64,000 nucleotides of DNA from Zobellia uliginosa (GTDB taxonomy: Bacteria; Bacteroidota; Bacteroidia; Flavobacteriales; Flavobacteriaceae): positions 53,533 through 117,532 of the forward strand of contig NZ_JAHKPY010000008.1 of the NCBI RefSeq assembly GCF_018860745.1. Direction: 5' to 3'. The notes under the pieces were generated by a model, which was given only the letters and a program-made list of their open reading frames with translations, did not search any database and was not told the DNA's origin. Shown here piece by piece: positions 34,544 through 44,679 of the stretch. How positions within the stretch are numbered: the stretch's first letter is position 1; each line of letters begins with the position of its first letter. A program made the translations under genes and the position numbers.

Positions 34544-35434
34544 ATGTCTTTGGAATCCTTTATATCATATTTGGCTTTAGAAAGGAAGTATTCTGTTCAT
34601 ACGGTAACGGCGTATAAAAAGGATCTAGAGGCCTTTAGTGACTTTTGCAACCAGAACCATGACTGTAAAAGTATAGACGCCATAGCGTATGGACTTGTAA
34701 GAAGCTGGGTGGTTTATTTGGTGGACTCAGGTATGTCTAATAGGTCTATTAATAGAAAGATCGCCTCTTTAAAAGCTTACTATAAATTTCTTCAAAATAT
34801 AGGCGCAATAGAAATAAACCCTTTAGCAAAACATAAAGCCTTAAAAACTTCTAAAAAAATTGAAGTTCCTTTTTCTGAAATAGAAATGGAAAATGTGCTT
34901 TCTCAGATTGAATTCGATAATGATTTTGAAGGAGTTCGAGATAAACTAATAATAGAGTTGCTGTATACAACCGGAATGCGTAGAGCAGAACTTATTAATT
35001 TAAAAATTGTAGATGTGGATTTTTCACAACAACTTTTGAAGGTGTTGGGCAAAAGAAATAAAGAACGCATGGTGCCATTATTGCCTTCTGTTGCAAGACC
35101 CTTTAAGGTTTACCTGACGGAAAGGAAAATGCTGGATAATATAACCGATGAAGAGTACGTATTTTTGTTGAAGTCGGGTAATAAATTATATGAAAATCTT
35201 GTTTATCGACTAATAAATAAGTATTTTAGTAAGGTGTCGTCTAAGGTTAAAAAGAGTCCTCATATCCTAAGGCATACCTTTGCAACCCATCTCTTGAACA
35301 AAGGAGCTGATATGAATTCTGTAAAAGAGCTATTGGGTCATGCAAGTTTGGCATCTACACAAGTGTATACGCACAATAGTATTGCCGAGTTAAAAAAGGT
35401 GCACGCTAGTGCTCACCCAAGAGGAAAACAGTAG
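34544..35434 (+). CDS. Tyrosine recombinase XerC/XerD
   Basis: A 296-residue recombinase with an N-terminal SAM-like core-binding domain (~1-85) and the catalytic domain with Arg in TTGMRRAELINL, His-x-x-Arg in SPHILRHTFATHLL, His in LLGHASLAST and the nucleophile Tyr in TQVYTH. Length and motifs match the Xer family, which resolves chromosome dimers at dif; no dif-like site or partner is visible here. Whether it is XerC or XerD cannot be decided by eye. It is followed 40 nt later by hpf. A location beside ribosomal genes with no mobile-element signs argues against a phage integrase. Confidence 0.92.
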   Translation: MSLESFISYLALERKYSVHTVTAYKKDLEAFSDFCNQNHDCKSIDAIAYGLVRSWVVYLVDSGMSNRSINRKIASLKAYYKFLQNIGAIEINPLAKHKALKTSKKIEVPFSEIEMENVLSQIEFDNDFEGVRDKLIIELLYTTGMRRAELINLKIVDVDFSQQLLKVLGKRNKERMVPLLPSVARPFKVYLTERKMLDNITDEEYVFLLKSGNKLYENLVYRLINKYFSKVSSKVKKSPHILRHTFATHLLNKGADMNSVKELLGHASLASTQVYTHNSIAELKKVHASAHPRGKQ

Positions 35435-35474
35435 TTGAGCCATTTCACATTGATTAATATAAAAACTATAACCT

Positions 35475-35777
35475 ATGAAAGTAAATGCGCAGTCAGTCAA
35501 TTTTAATGCGGATAGAACGCTTATCGACTTTTTACAGAATAGATTGGACAAGTTAGAAACCTTCTATGACAAGGTAATTAGTGCAGATGTCTATATGAAG
35601 GTTGAAAACACCAGTTCAAAGGAAAATAAAATTGTAGAAATCAAATTGAATATACCCGGAGATAAATTCATGATAAAAAAGCAGTGTAAGAAATTTGAGG
35701 AAGCAGTAGATGCGGCTTGTAACTCACTGGAAAGGAAGCTAATAAAACATAAGGAAAAATCTCGTGTTCAGGCATGA
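35475..35777 (+). CDS. hpf: Ribosome hibernation-promoting factor / RaiA-like
   Basis: 100 residues of the HPF/RaiA (sigma-54 modulation) fold with NADRTLIDFLQNRLDKLETF and a basic C-terminal helix (EEAVDAACNSLERKLIKHKEK). The short form binds the 30S A/P sites in stationary phase and lacks the long C-terminal dimerisation domain. It follows the xer gene by 40 nt, and its transcript probably ends at the hairpin at 35831-35856, which overlaps the start of the next transcription unit. Confidence 0.92.
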   Translation: MKVNAQSVNFNADRTLIDFLQNRLDKLETFYDKVISADVYMKVENTSSKENKIVEIKLNIPGDKFMIKKQCKKFEEAVDAACNSLERKLIKHKEKSRVQA

Positions 35778-35799
35778 TAAATTTTTTTCGAATTTTGTT

Positions 35800-35828
35800 T
35801 TGAATAAACAAAAAAACGTATACATTTG
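35800..35828 (+). promoter_or_regulatory. Promoter of the tRNA-tuf-rpo cluster
   Basis: TTG at 35800-35802, an 18-nt spacer and TACATTTG at 35821-35828 match the Bacteroidota consensus. It is 51 nt before the first tRNA. Confidence 0.7.
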
Positions 35829-35830
35829 CA

Positions 35831-35856
35831 GTCCGTTAGAAATAGCGGACTTTTTT
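35831..35856 (+). terminator. Terminator-like hairpin at the start of the tRNA transcript
   Basis: GTCCGTTA and TAGCGGAC pair fully (8 bp with one G-U) around a GAAA tetraloop and are followed by six T. It begins only 2 bp after the -7 element. It should end upstream hpf transcripts, while transcripts starting at ~35834 would lack part of the stem and so escape it. Confidence 0.7.
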
Positions 35857-35878
35857 ATGCCGGAAACGGGGTAGAAAG

Positions 35879-35952
35879 GCCGATGTAGCTCAGCTGGCTA
35901 GAGCAGCTGATTTGTAATCAGCAGGTCGTGGGTTCGAGTCCCTCCATCGGCT
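35879..35952 (+). tRNA. tRNA-Thr (UGU)
   Basis: A 74-nt cloverleaf: acceptor GCCGATG/CATCGGC, anticodon loop TTTGTAA with anticodon TGT, T-arm GTTCGAGTC. CCA is not encoded. Confidence 0.95.
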
Positions 35953-35977
35953 CTAAAAGTTCTTTAAAAATTGGATT

Positions 35978-36059
<82 letters not shown>

Positions 36060-36109
36060 CTTTTTTAAAAACCCTTTTTAGGGTATTGAAATATTGATTT
36101 ATTATAATT

Positions 36110-36182
36110 GCGGGAGTAGCTCAGTTGGTAGAGCGTCAGCCTTCCAAGCTGAATGTCGCCGGTTCGAACCCGGTCTCCCGCT
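36110..36182 (+). tRNA. tRNA-Gly (UCC)
   Basis: A 73-nt cloverleaf: acceptor GCGGGAG/CTCCCGC, anticodon loop CTTCCAA with anticodon TCC, T-arm GGTTCGAACCC. Confidence 0.95.
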
Positions 36183-36249
36183 CTAATAGCCAAGGTAATG
36201 TTAGGATTTTTAATCTACAGCGTTAAACCTTGAACCTTGAACCTAATAA

Positions 36250-36321
36250 GCCGACGTAGCTCAGGGGTAGAGCGTTTCCTTGGTAAGGAAGAGGTCACGG
36301 GTTCAATTCCCGTCGTTGGCT
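36250..36321 (+). tRNA. tRNA-Thr (GGU)
   Basis: A 72-nt cloverleaf: acceptor GCCGACG/CGTTGGC (one G-U pair), anticodon loop TTGGTAA with anticodon GGT, T-arm GGTTCAATTCC. It is the second Thr tRNA in this cluster, 55 nt before tuf. Confidence 0.95.
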
Positions 36322-36376
36322 CAATGAAGGCATTATTTGTACACTAATATATAACTAAGATTAAAATTCATTAAAA

Positions 36377-37564
36377 ATGGCAAAGGAAACTTTTGATCGT
36401 TCCAAACCGCACTTAAATATAGGTACTATTGGACACGTAGATCACGGTAAAACAACATTGACTGCTGCTATTACTACGGTATTGGCAAATGCAGGTTTGT
36501 CTGAGCTTAGAAGCTTTGACTCAATTGACAACGCTCCTGAGGAAAAAGAGAGAGGTATTACTATTAACACTTCTCACGTTGAATACCAAACGGCTAATCG
36601 TCACTACGCTCACGTTGACTGTCCTGGTCACGCGGATTACGTAAAGAACATGGTTACTGGTGCTGCTCAGATGGACGGTGCTATTCTTGTTGTTGCTGCT
36701 ACTGATGGTCCTATGCCACAAACTCGTGAGCACATCCTTTTAGGTCGTCAGGTTGGTATTCCAAGAATCGTTGTTTTCTTGAACAAAGTTGACATGGTTG
36801 ATGATGAGGAGCTGTTGGAACTTGTTGAGATGGAAGTAAGAGAATTGCTTTCTTTTTATGAGTACGATGGTGATAACGGTCCTGTAATTTCTGGTTCTGC
36901 CTTAGGTGCACTTAACGGTGAGCAAAAGTGGGTAGATACCGTTATGGAATTGATGGCTGCTGTTGATGAGTGGATCGAATTGCCAGCTAGGGATGTTGAT
37001 AAGGATTTCTTAATGCCGGTTGAGGATGTATTTACAATTACAGGTCGTGGTACGGTTGCAACTGGTCGTATTGAAACTGGTGTTGCAAACACAGGTGATC
37101 CTGTTGAGATCATTGGAATGGGAGCTGAGAAATTGACTTCTACCGTAACTGGTGTTGAAATGTTCCGTAAGATTTTGGATAGAGGTGAAGCTGGAGATAA
37201 TGTAGGTATCTTGTTAAGAGGTATTGAAAAAGCACAGATCAGCAGAGGTATGGTAATCTGTAAGCCAGGTTCTGTAACTCCTCACTCTAAATTCGAAGCT
37301 GAGGTATATGTTCTTAAGAAAGAAGAAGGTGGTCGTCATACGCCATTCCATAATAACTATCGTCCTCAGTTCTATGTAAGAACTACAGATGTAACTGGTA
37401 ATATTTCTCTTCCATCTGGTGTAGAGATGGTGATGCCTGGTGATAACCTTACTATTACGGTTGAGCTTATTCAGCCTATCGCATTAAGCATAGGTTTACG
37501 TTTTGCAATCCGTGAAGGTGGTAGAACTGTTGGTGCCGGTCAGGTTACTAAGATTATAGATTAA
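36377..37564 (+). CDS. tuf: Elongation factor Tu
   Basis: EF-Tu carries aminoacyl-tRNA to the ribosomal A site with GTP. The 395 residues contain the P-loop [10 protein letters not shown], switch [14 protein letters not shown] and NKVDM for guanine binding, followed by the two beta-barrel domains. It sits between tRNA-Thr and tRNA-Trp in the Thr-Tyr-Gly-Thr-tuf order also common in other bacteria. Codon use (GGT, GTT, CGT) is clearly that of a highly expressed gene. No other copy is in the window. Confidence 0.99.
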   Translation: MAKETFDRSKPHLNIGTIGHVDHGKTTLTAAITTVLANAGLSELRSFDSIDNAPEEKERGITINTSHVEYQTANRHYAHVDCPGHADYVKNMVTGAAQMDGAILVVAATDGPMPQTREHILLGRQVGIPRIVVFLNKVDMVDDEELLELVEMEVRELLSFYEYDGDNGPVISGSALGALNGEQKWVDTVMELMAAVDEWIELPARDVDKDFLMPVEDVFTITGRGTVATGRIETGVANTGDPVEIIGMGAEKLTSTVTGVEMFRKILDRGEAGDNVGILLRGIEKAQISRGMVICKPGSVTPHSKFEAEVYVLKKEEGGRHTPFHNNYRPQFYVRTTDVTGNISLPSGVEMVMPGDNLTITVELIQPIALSIGLRFAIREGGRTVGAGQVTKIID

Positions 37565-37592
37565 TTTATTATTATATAGGAATAATGTAGTT

Positions 37593-37622
37593 AAGGGTGT
37601 TCTGCTTTAGTGGGACACCTTT
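37593..37622 (+). other. Hairpin between tuf and tRNA-Trp
   Basis: AAGGGTGTTC (37593-37602) pairs with GGACACCTTT (37613-37622), with two G-U pairs and a 10-nt loop. There is only a short T-run, so it may be a processing or partial termination site between tuf and the tRNA-secE-nusG part. Confidence 0.4.
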
Positions 37623-37636
37623 AAATGCAATTATAA

Positions 37637-37709
37637 ACGGGTGTAGCTCAGTTGGTAGAGCACTGGTCTCCAAAACCAGGTGTCGGGAGTTCGAGTCTCT
37701 CCTCCCGTG
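37637..37709 (+). tRNA. tRNA-Trp (CCA)
   Basis: A 73-nt cloverleaf with anticodon CCA in CTCCAAA, D-arm AGCTCAGTTGGTAGAGC and T-arm GTTCGAG. The acceptor ACGGGTG/CTCCCGT has one T-T mismatch at position 6-67, which is odd but tolerated. It lies before secE as in many bacteria. It is also the tRNA whose charging the trp leader senses. Confidence 0.93.
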
Positions 37710-37730
37710 CGAATTTAAGTAAGAATCATT

Positions 37731-37919
37731 ATGTTAACGTATATAAAAGAATCTATAGAGGAGCTTCGTAACAATGTTACTTTGCCCTCAAGAGCCGAAT
37801 CATCTAACCTAATGGTAGTGGTAGCGGTATTCTCTATTTTGTTCGCTCTGGCCACTTGGGGTGTGGATAGTGCATTCAGCAAATTGGTTCGTTTATATTT
37901 CGATAACATCTTAAACTAG
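37731..37919 (+). CDS. secE: Preprotein translocase subunit SecE
   Basis: 62 residues with a short amphipathic N-terminal helix (YIKESIEELRNNVTLPS) and a single transmembrane helix (~28-48), the minimal SecE form that clamps SecY. It starts 21 nt after tRNA-Trp and is 9 nt upstream of nusG, the standard gene order. Confidence 0.92.
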   Translation: MLTYIKESIEELRNNVTLPSRAESSNLMVVVAVFSILFALATWGVDSAFSKLVRLYFDNILN

Positions 37920-37928
37920 TCGTTCGCT

Positions 37929-38480
37929 ATGTCAGAGGTATTGGAAAAGAAATGGTATGTAGTGAGAGCTGTTAGTGGACAAGAGAATAAAATCAAAGGC
38001 TATATTGAAAGTGAGGTAGAGCGCCATGGTTTTTCTGATTACTTGGAAGATGTTCTTGTTCCAACAGAAAAGGTGATTCAAATTCGAAACGGAAAAAAAG
38101 TTAACAAGGAGAGAGTGTATTTTCCTGGTTATATAATGATAAAAGCCAACCTTGGTGGTGAGATGATTCACATCATTCGTTCAATAACGAATGTAATTGG
38201 TTTCTTAGGGGAGACAAAAGGAGGTGATCCTGTTCCATTGAGAAAGACCGAAGTGAATAGAATGTTAGGTAAGGTTGATGAGTTGGCTGTTAATACAGAT
38301 ACAGTAGCTATTCCTTTCACGCATGGTGAAACGGTTAAGGTTATTGATGGTCCGTTTAACGGGTTTAACGGAACTGTTGAGAAAATCAACGAAGAAAAGC
38401 GTAAGCTGGAAGTTATGGTTAAGATTTTCGGAAGAAAAACACCATTGGAACTCAGTTACATGCAAGTAGAAAAAGTATAA
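37929..38480 (+). CDS. nusG: Transcription termination/antitermination factor NusG
   Basis: 183 residues: NGN domain (KKWYVVRAVSGQENKIKGYI; VYFPGYIMIKANL) and a C-terminal KOW domain (GETVKVIDGPFNGFNGTVEKI). NusG binds RNA polymerase clamp and couples transcription to Rho or the ribosome. The length is typical. It is 67 nt upstream of rplK. Confidence 0.98.
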   Translation: MSEVLEKKWYVVRAVSGQENKIKGYIESEVERHGFSDYLEDVLVPTEKVIQIRNGKKVNKERVYFPGYIMIKANLGGEMIHIIRSITNVIGFLGETKGGDPVPLRKTEVNRMLGKVDELAVNTDTVAIPFTHGETVKVIDGPFNGFNGTVEKINEEKRKLEVMVKIFGRKTPLELSYMQVEKV

Positions 38481-38547
38481 GTTAAGTGTTACATATTTAA
38501 AGTTGTGTTGCTTCCAAATTGATACGACTTAAATTTAATTTTAAACA

Positions 38548-38985
38548 ATGGCAAAAGAAATAGGTAAAGTAGTTAAACTACAAGTTAGGGGAGGTGCAGC
38601 GAATCCGTCGCCACCGGTTGGACCCGCCTTAGGTGCTGCCGGTGTTAACATCATGGAGTTCTGTAAGCAGTTTAACGCTCGTACGCAGGACAAACAAGGT
38701 AAGGTATTGCCTGTTGTTATCACCGTATATAAGGACAAGTCTTTCGACTTCGTCGTTAAAACACCACCGGCGGCAGTTCAGCTATTGGAAGCGGCTAAGA
38801 TTAAAAAAGGATCAGGTGAGCCTAATCGTGTAAAATCTGGTAATGTTACTTGGGACCAAGTTAAAACAATTGCCGAGGACAAAATGGTAGATCTTAATGC
38901 ATTTACAGTAGAATCTGCGATGAGCATGATAGCTGGAACAGCTAGGTCTATGGGTCTTAAAGTTGCAGGTAAGCGACCTTTCTAA
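38548..38985 (+). CDS. rplK: 50S ribosomal protein uL11
   Basis: 145 residues beginning [20 protein letters not shown], with [20 protein letters not shown], the rRNA/thiostrepton-region signature. It forms the GTPase-associated centre with L10-L12. In other bacteria L1 represses this operon by binding its leader; I see no clear L1 site in the 67 nt before the gene. Confidence 0.98.
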   Translation: MAKEIGKVVKLQVRGGAANPSPPVGPALGAAGVNIMEFCKQFNARTQDKQGKVLPVVITVYKDKSFDFVVKTPPAAVQLLEAAKIKKGSGEPNRVKSGNVTWDQVKTIAEDKMVDLNAFTVESAMSMIAGTARSMGLKVAGKRPF

Positions 38986-39005
38986 AATCTTAAAAGCAAT
39001 TTGAA

Positions 39006-39695
39006 ATGGCAAAATTAACTAAGAAACAAAAAGACGCCCATTCTAAAATAGATAAAGACAAACTTTATTCTGTTGGGGAAGGTGCTGCTTTGGTAAAAGA
39101 GATTACCAATACAAAATTTGATGCATCTGTTGATTTGGCAGTGCGTTTGGGTGTAGATCCAAGAAAAGCAAACCAAATGGTTCGTGGGGTAGTAACACTT
39201 CCTCATGGTACAGGTAAAGATGTTAAAGTTTTGGCCTTGGTAACACCAGATAAAGAAGCGGAGGCTACAGAAGCCGGTGCTGATTTTGTTGGATTGGACG
39301 AGTATTTGACTAAAATCAAAGGCGGTTGGACAGATGTTGATGTAATCATCACTATGCCAAGCGTAATGGGTAAATTAGGTCCTTTAGGTAGAGTATTAGG
39401 TCCAAGAGGTCTTATGCCCAATCCAAAAACAGGAACAGTTACTATGGATGTTGCTAAGGCGGTATCTGATGTAAAGGCTGGTAAAATCGACTTTAAAGTA
39501 GATAAAACAGGTATCGTTCATGCGGCTGTTGGGAAAGCTTCTTTCTCTGCAGACAAATTGGAAGAAAACGCTAGAGAATTGTTAGAAACTTTAGTGAAAA
39601 TGAAACCTGCTGCTGCAAAGGGTGTTTATATGAAAAGTATTTTCATGTCAAGTACCATGAGCCCAAGTGTTCAGTTGGATCCAAAGACAGTTTAA
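39006..39695 (+). CDS. rplA: 50S ribosomal protein uL1
   Basis: 229 residues with [19 protein letters not shown] and the rRNA-binding [18 protein letters not shown]. uL1 forms the mobile stalk at the E site and in many bacteria is a translational repressor of rplK-rplA. It follows rplK by 20 nt. Confidence 0.98.
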   Translation: MAKLTKKQKDAHSKIDKDKLYSVGEGAALVKEITNTKFDASVDLAVRLGVDPRKANQMVRGVVTLPHGTGKDVKVLALVTPDKEAEATEAGADFVGLDEYLTKIKGGWTDVDVIITMPSVMGKLGPLGRVLGPRGLMPNPKTGTVTMDVAKAVSDVKAGKIDFKVDKTGIVHAAVGKASFSADKLEENARELLETLVKMKPAAAKGVYMKSIFMSSTMSPSVQLDPKTV

Positions 39696-39723
39696 TCGAA
39701 CTGGGTAGTTCAAAATTTACAGT

Positions 39724-40239
39724 ATGACAAGAGAAGAAAAAGCAAACGTAATACAGGATTTGACTTCACAGTTGGCCGAGAACTCTACTATTTATTTAGC
39801 AGATATATCAGGTTTGAATGCAGTGCAAACTTCAGATTTAAGAAGAGCTTGTTTCAAAGCGGATGTTAAGCTTGCAGTAGTTAAGAACACATTGCTTGAA
39901 AAGGCAATGGAGGCTTCCGATAAGGAATTCGGTGAACTTCCCGGAGTGCTTAAGGGCAATACTTCGTTGATGTTCTCAGAAGTAGGTAACGTTCCAGCAA
40001 AACTTATTAAGACTTTTAGAAAAAAATCTGATAAGCCTTTGTTAAAAGGAGCCTTCGTAGAGGAGTCAGTATATATTGGTGATGAGAATTTGGATGCACT
40101 GGTAAGTATTAAGTCTAAAGAAGAAATGATTGGTGAGGTTATTGGATTGTTACAATCTCCTGCTAAAAATGTTATTTCTGGACTTAAATCTGGTGGTGGT
40201 AAACTGGCAGGTATCCTTAAGACATTATCAGAAAGATAA
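39724..40239 (+). CDS. rplJ: 50S ribosomal protein uL10
   Basis: 171 residues: N-terminal rRNA-binding domain (IYLADISGLNAVQTSDLRR; LAVVKNTLLEKAM) and a C-terminal helix that anchors L7/L12 dimers. It starts 28 nt after rplA; the short spacer leaves little room for the long L10 autoregulatory leader known from E. coli. Confidence 0.97.
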   Translation: MTREEKANVIQDLTSQLAENSTIYLADISGLNAVQTSDLRRACFKADVKLAVVKNTLLEKAMEASDKEFGELPGVLKGNTSLMFSEVGNVPAKLIKTFRKKSDKPLLKGAFVEESVYIGDENLDALVSIKSKEEMIGEVIGLLQSPAKNVISGLKSGGGKLAGILKTLSER

Positions 40240-40292
40240 GAACGCACTAGTAAACTAAGTATATTTTAAAAATTTATTAAACGATAGTAAAA

Positions 40293-40670
40293 ATGGCAGA
40301 TTTAAAAGATTTCGCAGAACAATTGGTTAACTTAACCGTAAAAGAGGTAAACGAGTTAGCAGATATATTAAAAGATGAGTATGGTATCGAGCCTGCAGCT
40401 GCTGCAGTAGCTGTTGCCGCTGGTGGCGCTGGTGAAGCTGGTGAAGCCGCTGAAGAAAAATCAGAATTCGATGTTGTCTTAACCGCAGCAGGTGGTTCTA
40501 AACTAGCTGTAGTTAAATTGGTAAAAGAATTAACTGGTCTTGGATTGAAAGATGCAAAGGATATCGTTGATAGCGCACCAAAAGCTGTTAAAGAAGGTAT
40601 CTCTAAAGACGAAGCTGAAGGAATCAAAAAATCTTTGGAAGAAGCAGGAGCAGAAGTTGAGCTTAAATAG
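40293..40670 (+). CDS. rplL: 50S ribosomal protein bL12
   Basis: 125 residues: N-terminal dimerisation helices ([20 protein letters not shown]), an Ala/Gly-rich hinge ([20 protein letters not shown]) and the factor-binding domain with [20 protein letters not shown]. It recruits translation GTPases. It is followed by a strong hairpin before rpoB. Confidence 0.98.
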   Translation: MADLKDFAEQLVNLTVKEVNELADILKDEYGIEPAAAAVAVAAGGAGEAGEAAEEKSEFDVVLTAAGGSKLAVVKLVKELTGLGLKDAKDIVDSAPKAVKEGISKDEAEGIKKSLEEAGAEVELK

Positions 40671-40691
40671 TATCAGCAACCATAAGAATTT

Positions 40692-40740
40692 GGTTTAGGT
40701 CTTTCTTCGCCCCAGGCGGAGCTAGACCTAAGCCTTTTTA
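40692..40740 (+). terminator. Two-tier hairpin with T-run between rplL and rpoB
   Basis: An outer 11-bp stem (GGTTTAGGTCT at 40692-40702, AGACCTAAGCC at 40724-40734, one G-U) encloses an inner GC-rich 7-bp hairpin (CTTCGCC, loop CCA, GGCGGAG at 40705-40721), followed by TTTTTA. It looks like a partial terminator that reduces rpoBC expression relative to rplJL, the role known at this spot in E. coli. An RNase III-type site is a less likely alternative. Confidence 0.78.
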
Positions 40741-40814
40741 TACAAGTAAGACCCACGTATATGATGAAGTATACGACCCATATTTAGTATTCACGTTCAA
40801 AATACTGTCCATAG

Positions 40815-43800
40815 ATGTTCACACAACAGACTGAGAGAATAAATTTTGCATCCGCTAAGAACACGCCGGAGTATCCGGATTTCTTGGACATTCAGATTAA
40901 ATCGTTTCAAGACTTTTTCCAGTTAGAAACTAAATCTGATGAAAGAGGCAATGAAGGGTTGTACAATACCTTCATGGAAAACTTCCCTATTACGGACACC
41001 AGAAACCAGTTCGTACTTGAATTTTTAGATTACTTCATAGATCCGCCAAGATATTCTATACAAGAATGTATAGAGCGAGGTCTTACCTATAGTGTTCCGT
41101 TAAAGGCACGATTAAAATTATACTGTACCGATCCTGAGCACGAAGATTTTGAAACTATCGTGCAAGATGTGTATTTGGGTACTATACCTTACATGACGCC
41201 AAGTGGTACTTTTGTTATCAATGGGGCTGAAAGGGTTGTAGTTTCTCAGTTACACCGTTCTCCAGGTGTATTCTTTGGTCAGTCATTTCATGCTAACGGT
41301 ACTAAATTATACTCTGCGAGGGTAATACCTTTTAAAGGTTCCTGGATAGAATTTGCAACAGATATTAACGGTGTAATGTATGCGTACATTGACCGTAAAA
41401 AGAAATTGCCTGTAACCACTCTTTTCAGAGCCATAGGTTTTGAAAGAGATAAAGATATTCTAGAGATTTTTGATCTTTCTGAAGAGGTTAAAGTTTCAAA
41501 TGCAGGTCTTAAAAAGGTATTGGGGCGTAAATTAGCTGCTAGGGTTTTGAATACTTGGCATGAGGATTTCGTTGATGAAGATACGGGTGAGGTTGTTTCT
41601 ATCGAAAGAAACGAAATCGTAATTGATCGTGATACCGTTTTAGAAAAAGACCATATCGCAGAAATATTAGAAGCTGATGTAAAGACGATACTTCTTCATA
41701 AAGAGAGTACTGCACAATCCGATTATTCTATTATTCACAATACGTTACAGAAAGATCCAACAAACTCAGAAAAAGAAGCTGTTGAGCATATCTACAGACA
41801 ATTACGTAATGCTGAGCCGCCAGATGAGGAAACAGCACGTGGTATCATAGATAAATTATTCTTCTCTGATCAACGTTACAACTTAGGTGAGGTTGGTCGT
41901 TATAGAATGAACAAAAAGTTACAGTTGGATATTGGAATGGACAAGCAAGTCTTGACCAAGGAGGATATCATAACTATTATAAAATATTTAATTGAGTTAA
42001 TTAACTCAAAAGCAGAGATTGATGATATTGATCACTTATCTAACCGTCGTGTTCGTACAGTTGGTGAGCAATTGTCATCTCAGTTCGGTGTAGGTCTTGC
42101 TCGTATGGCAAGAACTATTCGTGAACGTATGAACGTTCGTGATAACGAAGTTTTTACGCCTATTGATTTGATTAATGCAAAGACTTTGTCTTCTGTTATT
42201 AATTCATTCTTTGGTACAAACCAGTTATCTCAGTTCATGGATCAAACGAATCCATTAGCAGAGATTACGCACAAACGTAGATTATCGGCATTAGGACCAG
42301 GTGGTCTGTCAAGAGAGCGAGCAGGTTTTGAGGTTCGTGATGTTCACTATACACACTACGGTAGACTTTGTCCTATTGAAACTCCTGAAGGTCCAAACAT
42401 TGGTTTGATATCTTCACTGGCAGTGTTCTCTAAAGTCAACCCAATGGGCTTCTTGGAAACACCATACCGTAAGGTTGATGAGGCAAAAGTAAATACAAAA
42501 GAATTCGTTTACTTGAGTGCAGAGGAAGAAGAAGGAATGAAAATTGCACAAGCGAACATTCCATTGAACGAAGACGGGCAAATTGCTTCTGAAAAAGTTA
42601 TTGCTCGTGAAGAAGGAGATTTCCCGGTTGTAGATCCAAGTGAAATTAACTATACCGATGTTGCACCTAATCAAATTGCATCTATTTCCGCATCACTTAT
42701 TCCTTTCTTGGAGCATGATGATGCTAACCGTGCATTGATGGGTTCTAACATGATGCGCCAAGCGGTACCATTATTGAGACCTCAATCCCCAATTGTTGGG
42801 ACAGGTCTTGAACGTCAAGTAGCTTCTGATTCAAGAGTATTGATAAATGCAGAAGGTGATGGTACTATTGAGTATGTAGATGCAAAGATGATTACTGTAA
42901 AGTATGATCGAACTGATGCAGAGCGTTTGGTAAGTTTTGAAGAAGATTCTAAATCATACAACTTGGTTAAGTTTAGAAAAACCAACCAAGGTACCAGTAT
43001 TAACTTAAAACCAATTGTAAGAAGAGGTGATAAAGTTAAAAAAGGTCAGGTTCTTTGTGAAGGATACGCTACGGAAAAAGGTGAGTTGGCATTGGGCCGT
43101 AATCTTACCGTTGCATTTATGCCTTGGAAAGGATATAATTTTGAGGATGCAATCGTTATTTCCGAAAAAGTAGTTCGTGAGGATATTTTTACATCTATTC
43201 ACGTAGATGAATATTCTTTGGAAGTTAGAGATACTAAATTGGGAGCTGAAGAATTGACTCACGATATTCCCAACGTTTCCGAAGAAGCTACTAAGGATTT
43301 GGATGAAAACGGTATGATTCGTATCGGTGCTGAAGTTAAACCTGGTGATATCTTGATCGGTAAGATTACTCCAAAAGGAGAGTCTGATCCAACTCCTGAA
43401 GAAAAATTACTAAGAGCTATTTTTGGTGACAAAGCTGGTGATGTAAAAGATGCGTCTTTAAAGGCATCTCCATCATTACGTGGTGTTGTTATAGATAAGA
43501 AATTGTTTTCTCGTTCTGTAAAAGATAAGCGTAAGCGTTCTGAAGACAAGGAAGAGCTTAATAAGTTGGAATTAGAGTACGAAGTGAAATTTCAAGAGTT
43601 GAAAGACGTCTTGATCGAGAAACTTTTTACTTTGATCAACGGTAAAACATCTCAAGGTGTATTGAACGATTTAGGTGAAGAAGTATTACCAAAAGGTAAG
43701 AAGTACACACTTAAAATGTTAAACTCCGTTGATGATTTTGCTCACTTGGTAGGTGGTAGCTGGACAATGGATAAGGATACAAACGAATCTGTTGCCGATT

Positions 43801-44624
43801 TACTTCACAACTATAAGATTAAGCTGAATGACCTTCAAGGAAACTTGAGAAGAGACAAGTTTACGATTTCTGTTGGTGATGAGTTACCAGCTGGTATTAT
43901 GAAGTTGGCTAAAGTTTATGTAGCTAAAAAACGTAAACTTAAAGTAGGTGATAAAATGGCGGGTCGTCATGGTAACAAAGGTATCGTTTCCCGTATCGTT
44001 CGTCAGGAAGATATGCCTTTCTTGGCAGACGGAACACCAGTTGATATCGTATTGAATCCATTGGGTGTACCATCTCGTATGAACATTGGTCAGATTTACG
44101 AAACCGTATTAGGTTGGGCTGGTCTTAAGTTGGGCAAAAAATATGCGACACCTATCTTTGATGGTGCAACATTAGAGCAAATCAATGAATATACGGATGA
44201 AGCCGGTATTCCAAGATTTGGACATACTTATCTTCATGATGGTGGAACAGGTAAGCGTTTTGATCAACCAGCAACAGTTGGTGTGATTTACATGCTGAAA
44301 CTTGGACACATGGTAGATGATAAAATGCACGCACGTTCTATAGGACCTTACTCTTTAATTACTCAACAACCATTAGGTGGTAAAGCACAGTTTGGTGGTC
44401 AGCGTTTTGGAGAGATGGAAGTTTGGGCTCTTGAAGCATATGGTGCTTCGGCAACCTTACGTGAAATATTGACCGTTAAATCGGATGATGTTATCGGAAG
44501 AGCTAAGACATATGAGTCAATAGTTAAGGGCGAGACCATGCCAGAACCCGGTTTACCGGAATCTTTCAACGTATTGATGCACGAACTTAAAGGTTTGGGC
44601 TTAGATATCCGTTTGGAAGAATAG
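40815..44624 (+). CDS. rpoB: RNA polymerase beta subunit
   Basis: 1269 residues with the standard landmarks: [21 protein letters not shown], the rifampicin region [20 protein letters not shown] followed by [20 protein letters not shown], the catalytic [12 protein letters not shown], and [14 protein letters not shown]. The wild-type-like S, H and R positions of the rifampicin pocket are kept, so no target-based resistance is indicated. It lies 144 nt after rplL, past the hairpin, and 55 nt before rpoC. Confidence 0.99.
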   Translation: MFTQQTERINFASAKNTPEYPDFLDIQIKSFQDFFQLETKSDERGNEGLYNTFMENFPITDTRNQFVLEFLDYFIDPPRYSIQECIERGLTYSVPLKARLKLYCTDPEHEDFETIVQDVYLGTIPYMTPSGTFVINGAERVVVSQLHRSPGVFFGQSFHANGTKLYSARVIPFKGSWIEFATDINGVMYAYIDRKKKLPVTTLFRAIGFERDKDILEIFDLSEEVKVSNAGLKKVLGRKLAARVLNTWHEDFVDEDTGEVVSIERNEIVIDRDTVLEKDHIAEILEADVKTILLHKESTAQSDYSIIHNTLQKDPTNSEKEAVEHIYRQLRNAEPPDEETARGIIDKLFFSDQRYNLGEVGRYRMNKKLQLDIGMDKQVLTKEDIITIIKYLIELINSKAEIDDIDHLSNRRVRTVGEQLSSQFGVGLARMARTIRERMNVRDNEVFTPIDLINAKTLSSVINSFFGTNQLSQFMDQTNPLAEITHKRRLSALGPGGLSRERAGFEVRDVHYTHYGRLCPIETPEGPNIGLISSLAVFSKVNPMGFLETPYRKVDEAKVNTKEFVYLSAEEEEGMKIAQANIPLNEDGQIASEKVIAREEGDFPVVDPSEINYTDVAPNQIASISASLIPFLEHDDANRALMGSNMMRQAVPLLRPQSPIVGTGLERQVASDSRVLINAEGDGTIEYVDAKMITVKYDRTDAERLVSFEEDSKSYNLVKFRKTNQGTSINLKPIVRRGDKVKKGQVLCEGYATEKGELALGRNLTVAFMPWKGYNFEDAIVISEKVVREDIFTSIHVDEYSLEVRDTKLGAEELTHDIPNVSEEATKDLDENGMIRIGAEVKPGDILIGKITPKGESDPTPEEKLLRAIFGDKAGDVKDASLKASPSLRGVVIDKKLFSRSVKDKRKRSEDKEELNKLELEYEVKFQELKDVLIEKLFTLINGKTSQGVLNDLGEEVLPKGKKYTLKMLNSVDDFAHLVGGSWTMDKDTNESVADLLHNYKIKLNDLQGNLRRDKFTISVGDELPAGIMKLAKVYVAKKRKLKVGDKMAGRHGNKGIVSRIVRQEDMPFLADGTPVDIVLNPLGVPSRMNIGQIYETVLGWAGLKLGKKYATPIFDGATLEQINEYTDEAGIPRFGHTYLHDGGTGKRFDQPATVGVIYMLKLGHMVDDKMHARSIGPYSLITQQPLGGKAQFGGQRFGEMEVWALEAYGASATLREILTVKSDDVIGRAKTYESIVKGETMPEPGLPESFNVLMHELKGLGLDIRLEE

Positions 44625-44679
44625 AATCCGATTGTAGCGATTGAAGAACACACATTTTAATTAGTATCACCATTAGATT

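Noticed and set aside
34544..35434. Phage integrase or mobile-element recombinase
   Set aside because: Xer-type length and motifs, housekeeping neighbours, no att-like direct repeats around the tRNA genes downstream.
36183..36249. Possible extra tRNA between tRNA-Gly and tRNA-Thr (GGU)
   Set aside because: No cloverleaf arms or T-loop motif can be drawn in the 67 nt.
37637..37709. Degenerate tRNA-Trp (acceptor T-T mismatch)
   Set aside because: All other arms and the anticodon are intact and the position before secE is conserved, so a single mismatch does not make it a pseudogene.
42241..42340. Rifampicin-resistance substitutions in RpoB
   Set aside because: The visible pocket residues ([21 protein letters not shown]) are of the normal susceptible type.
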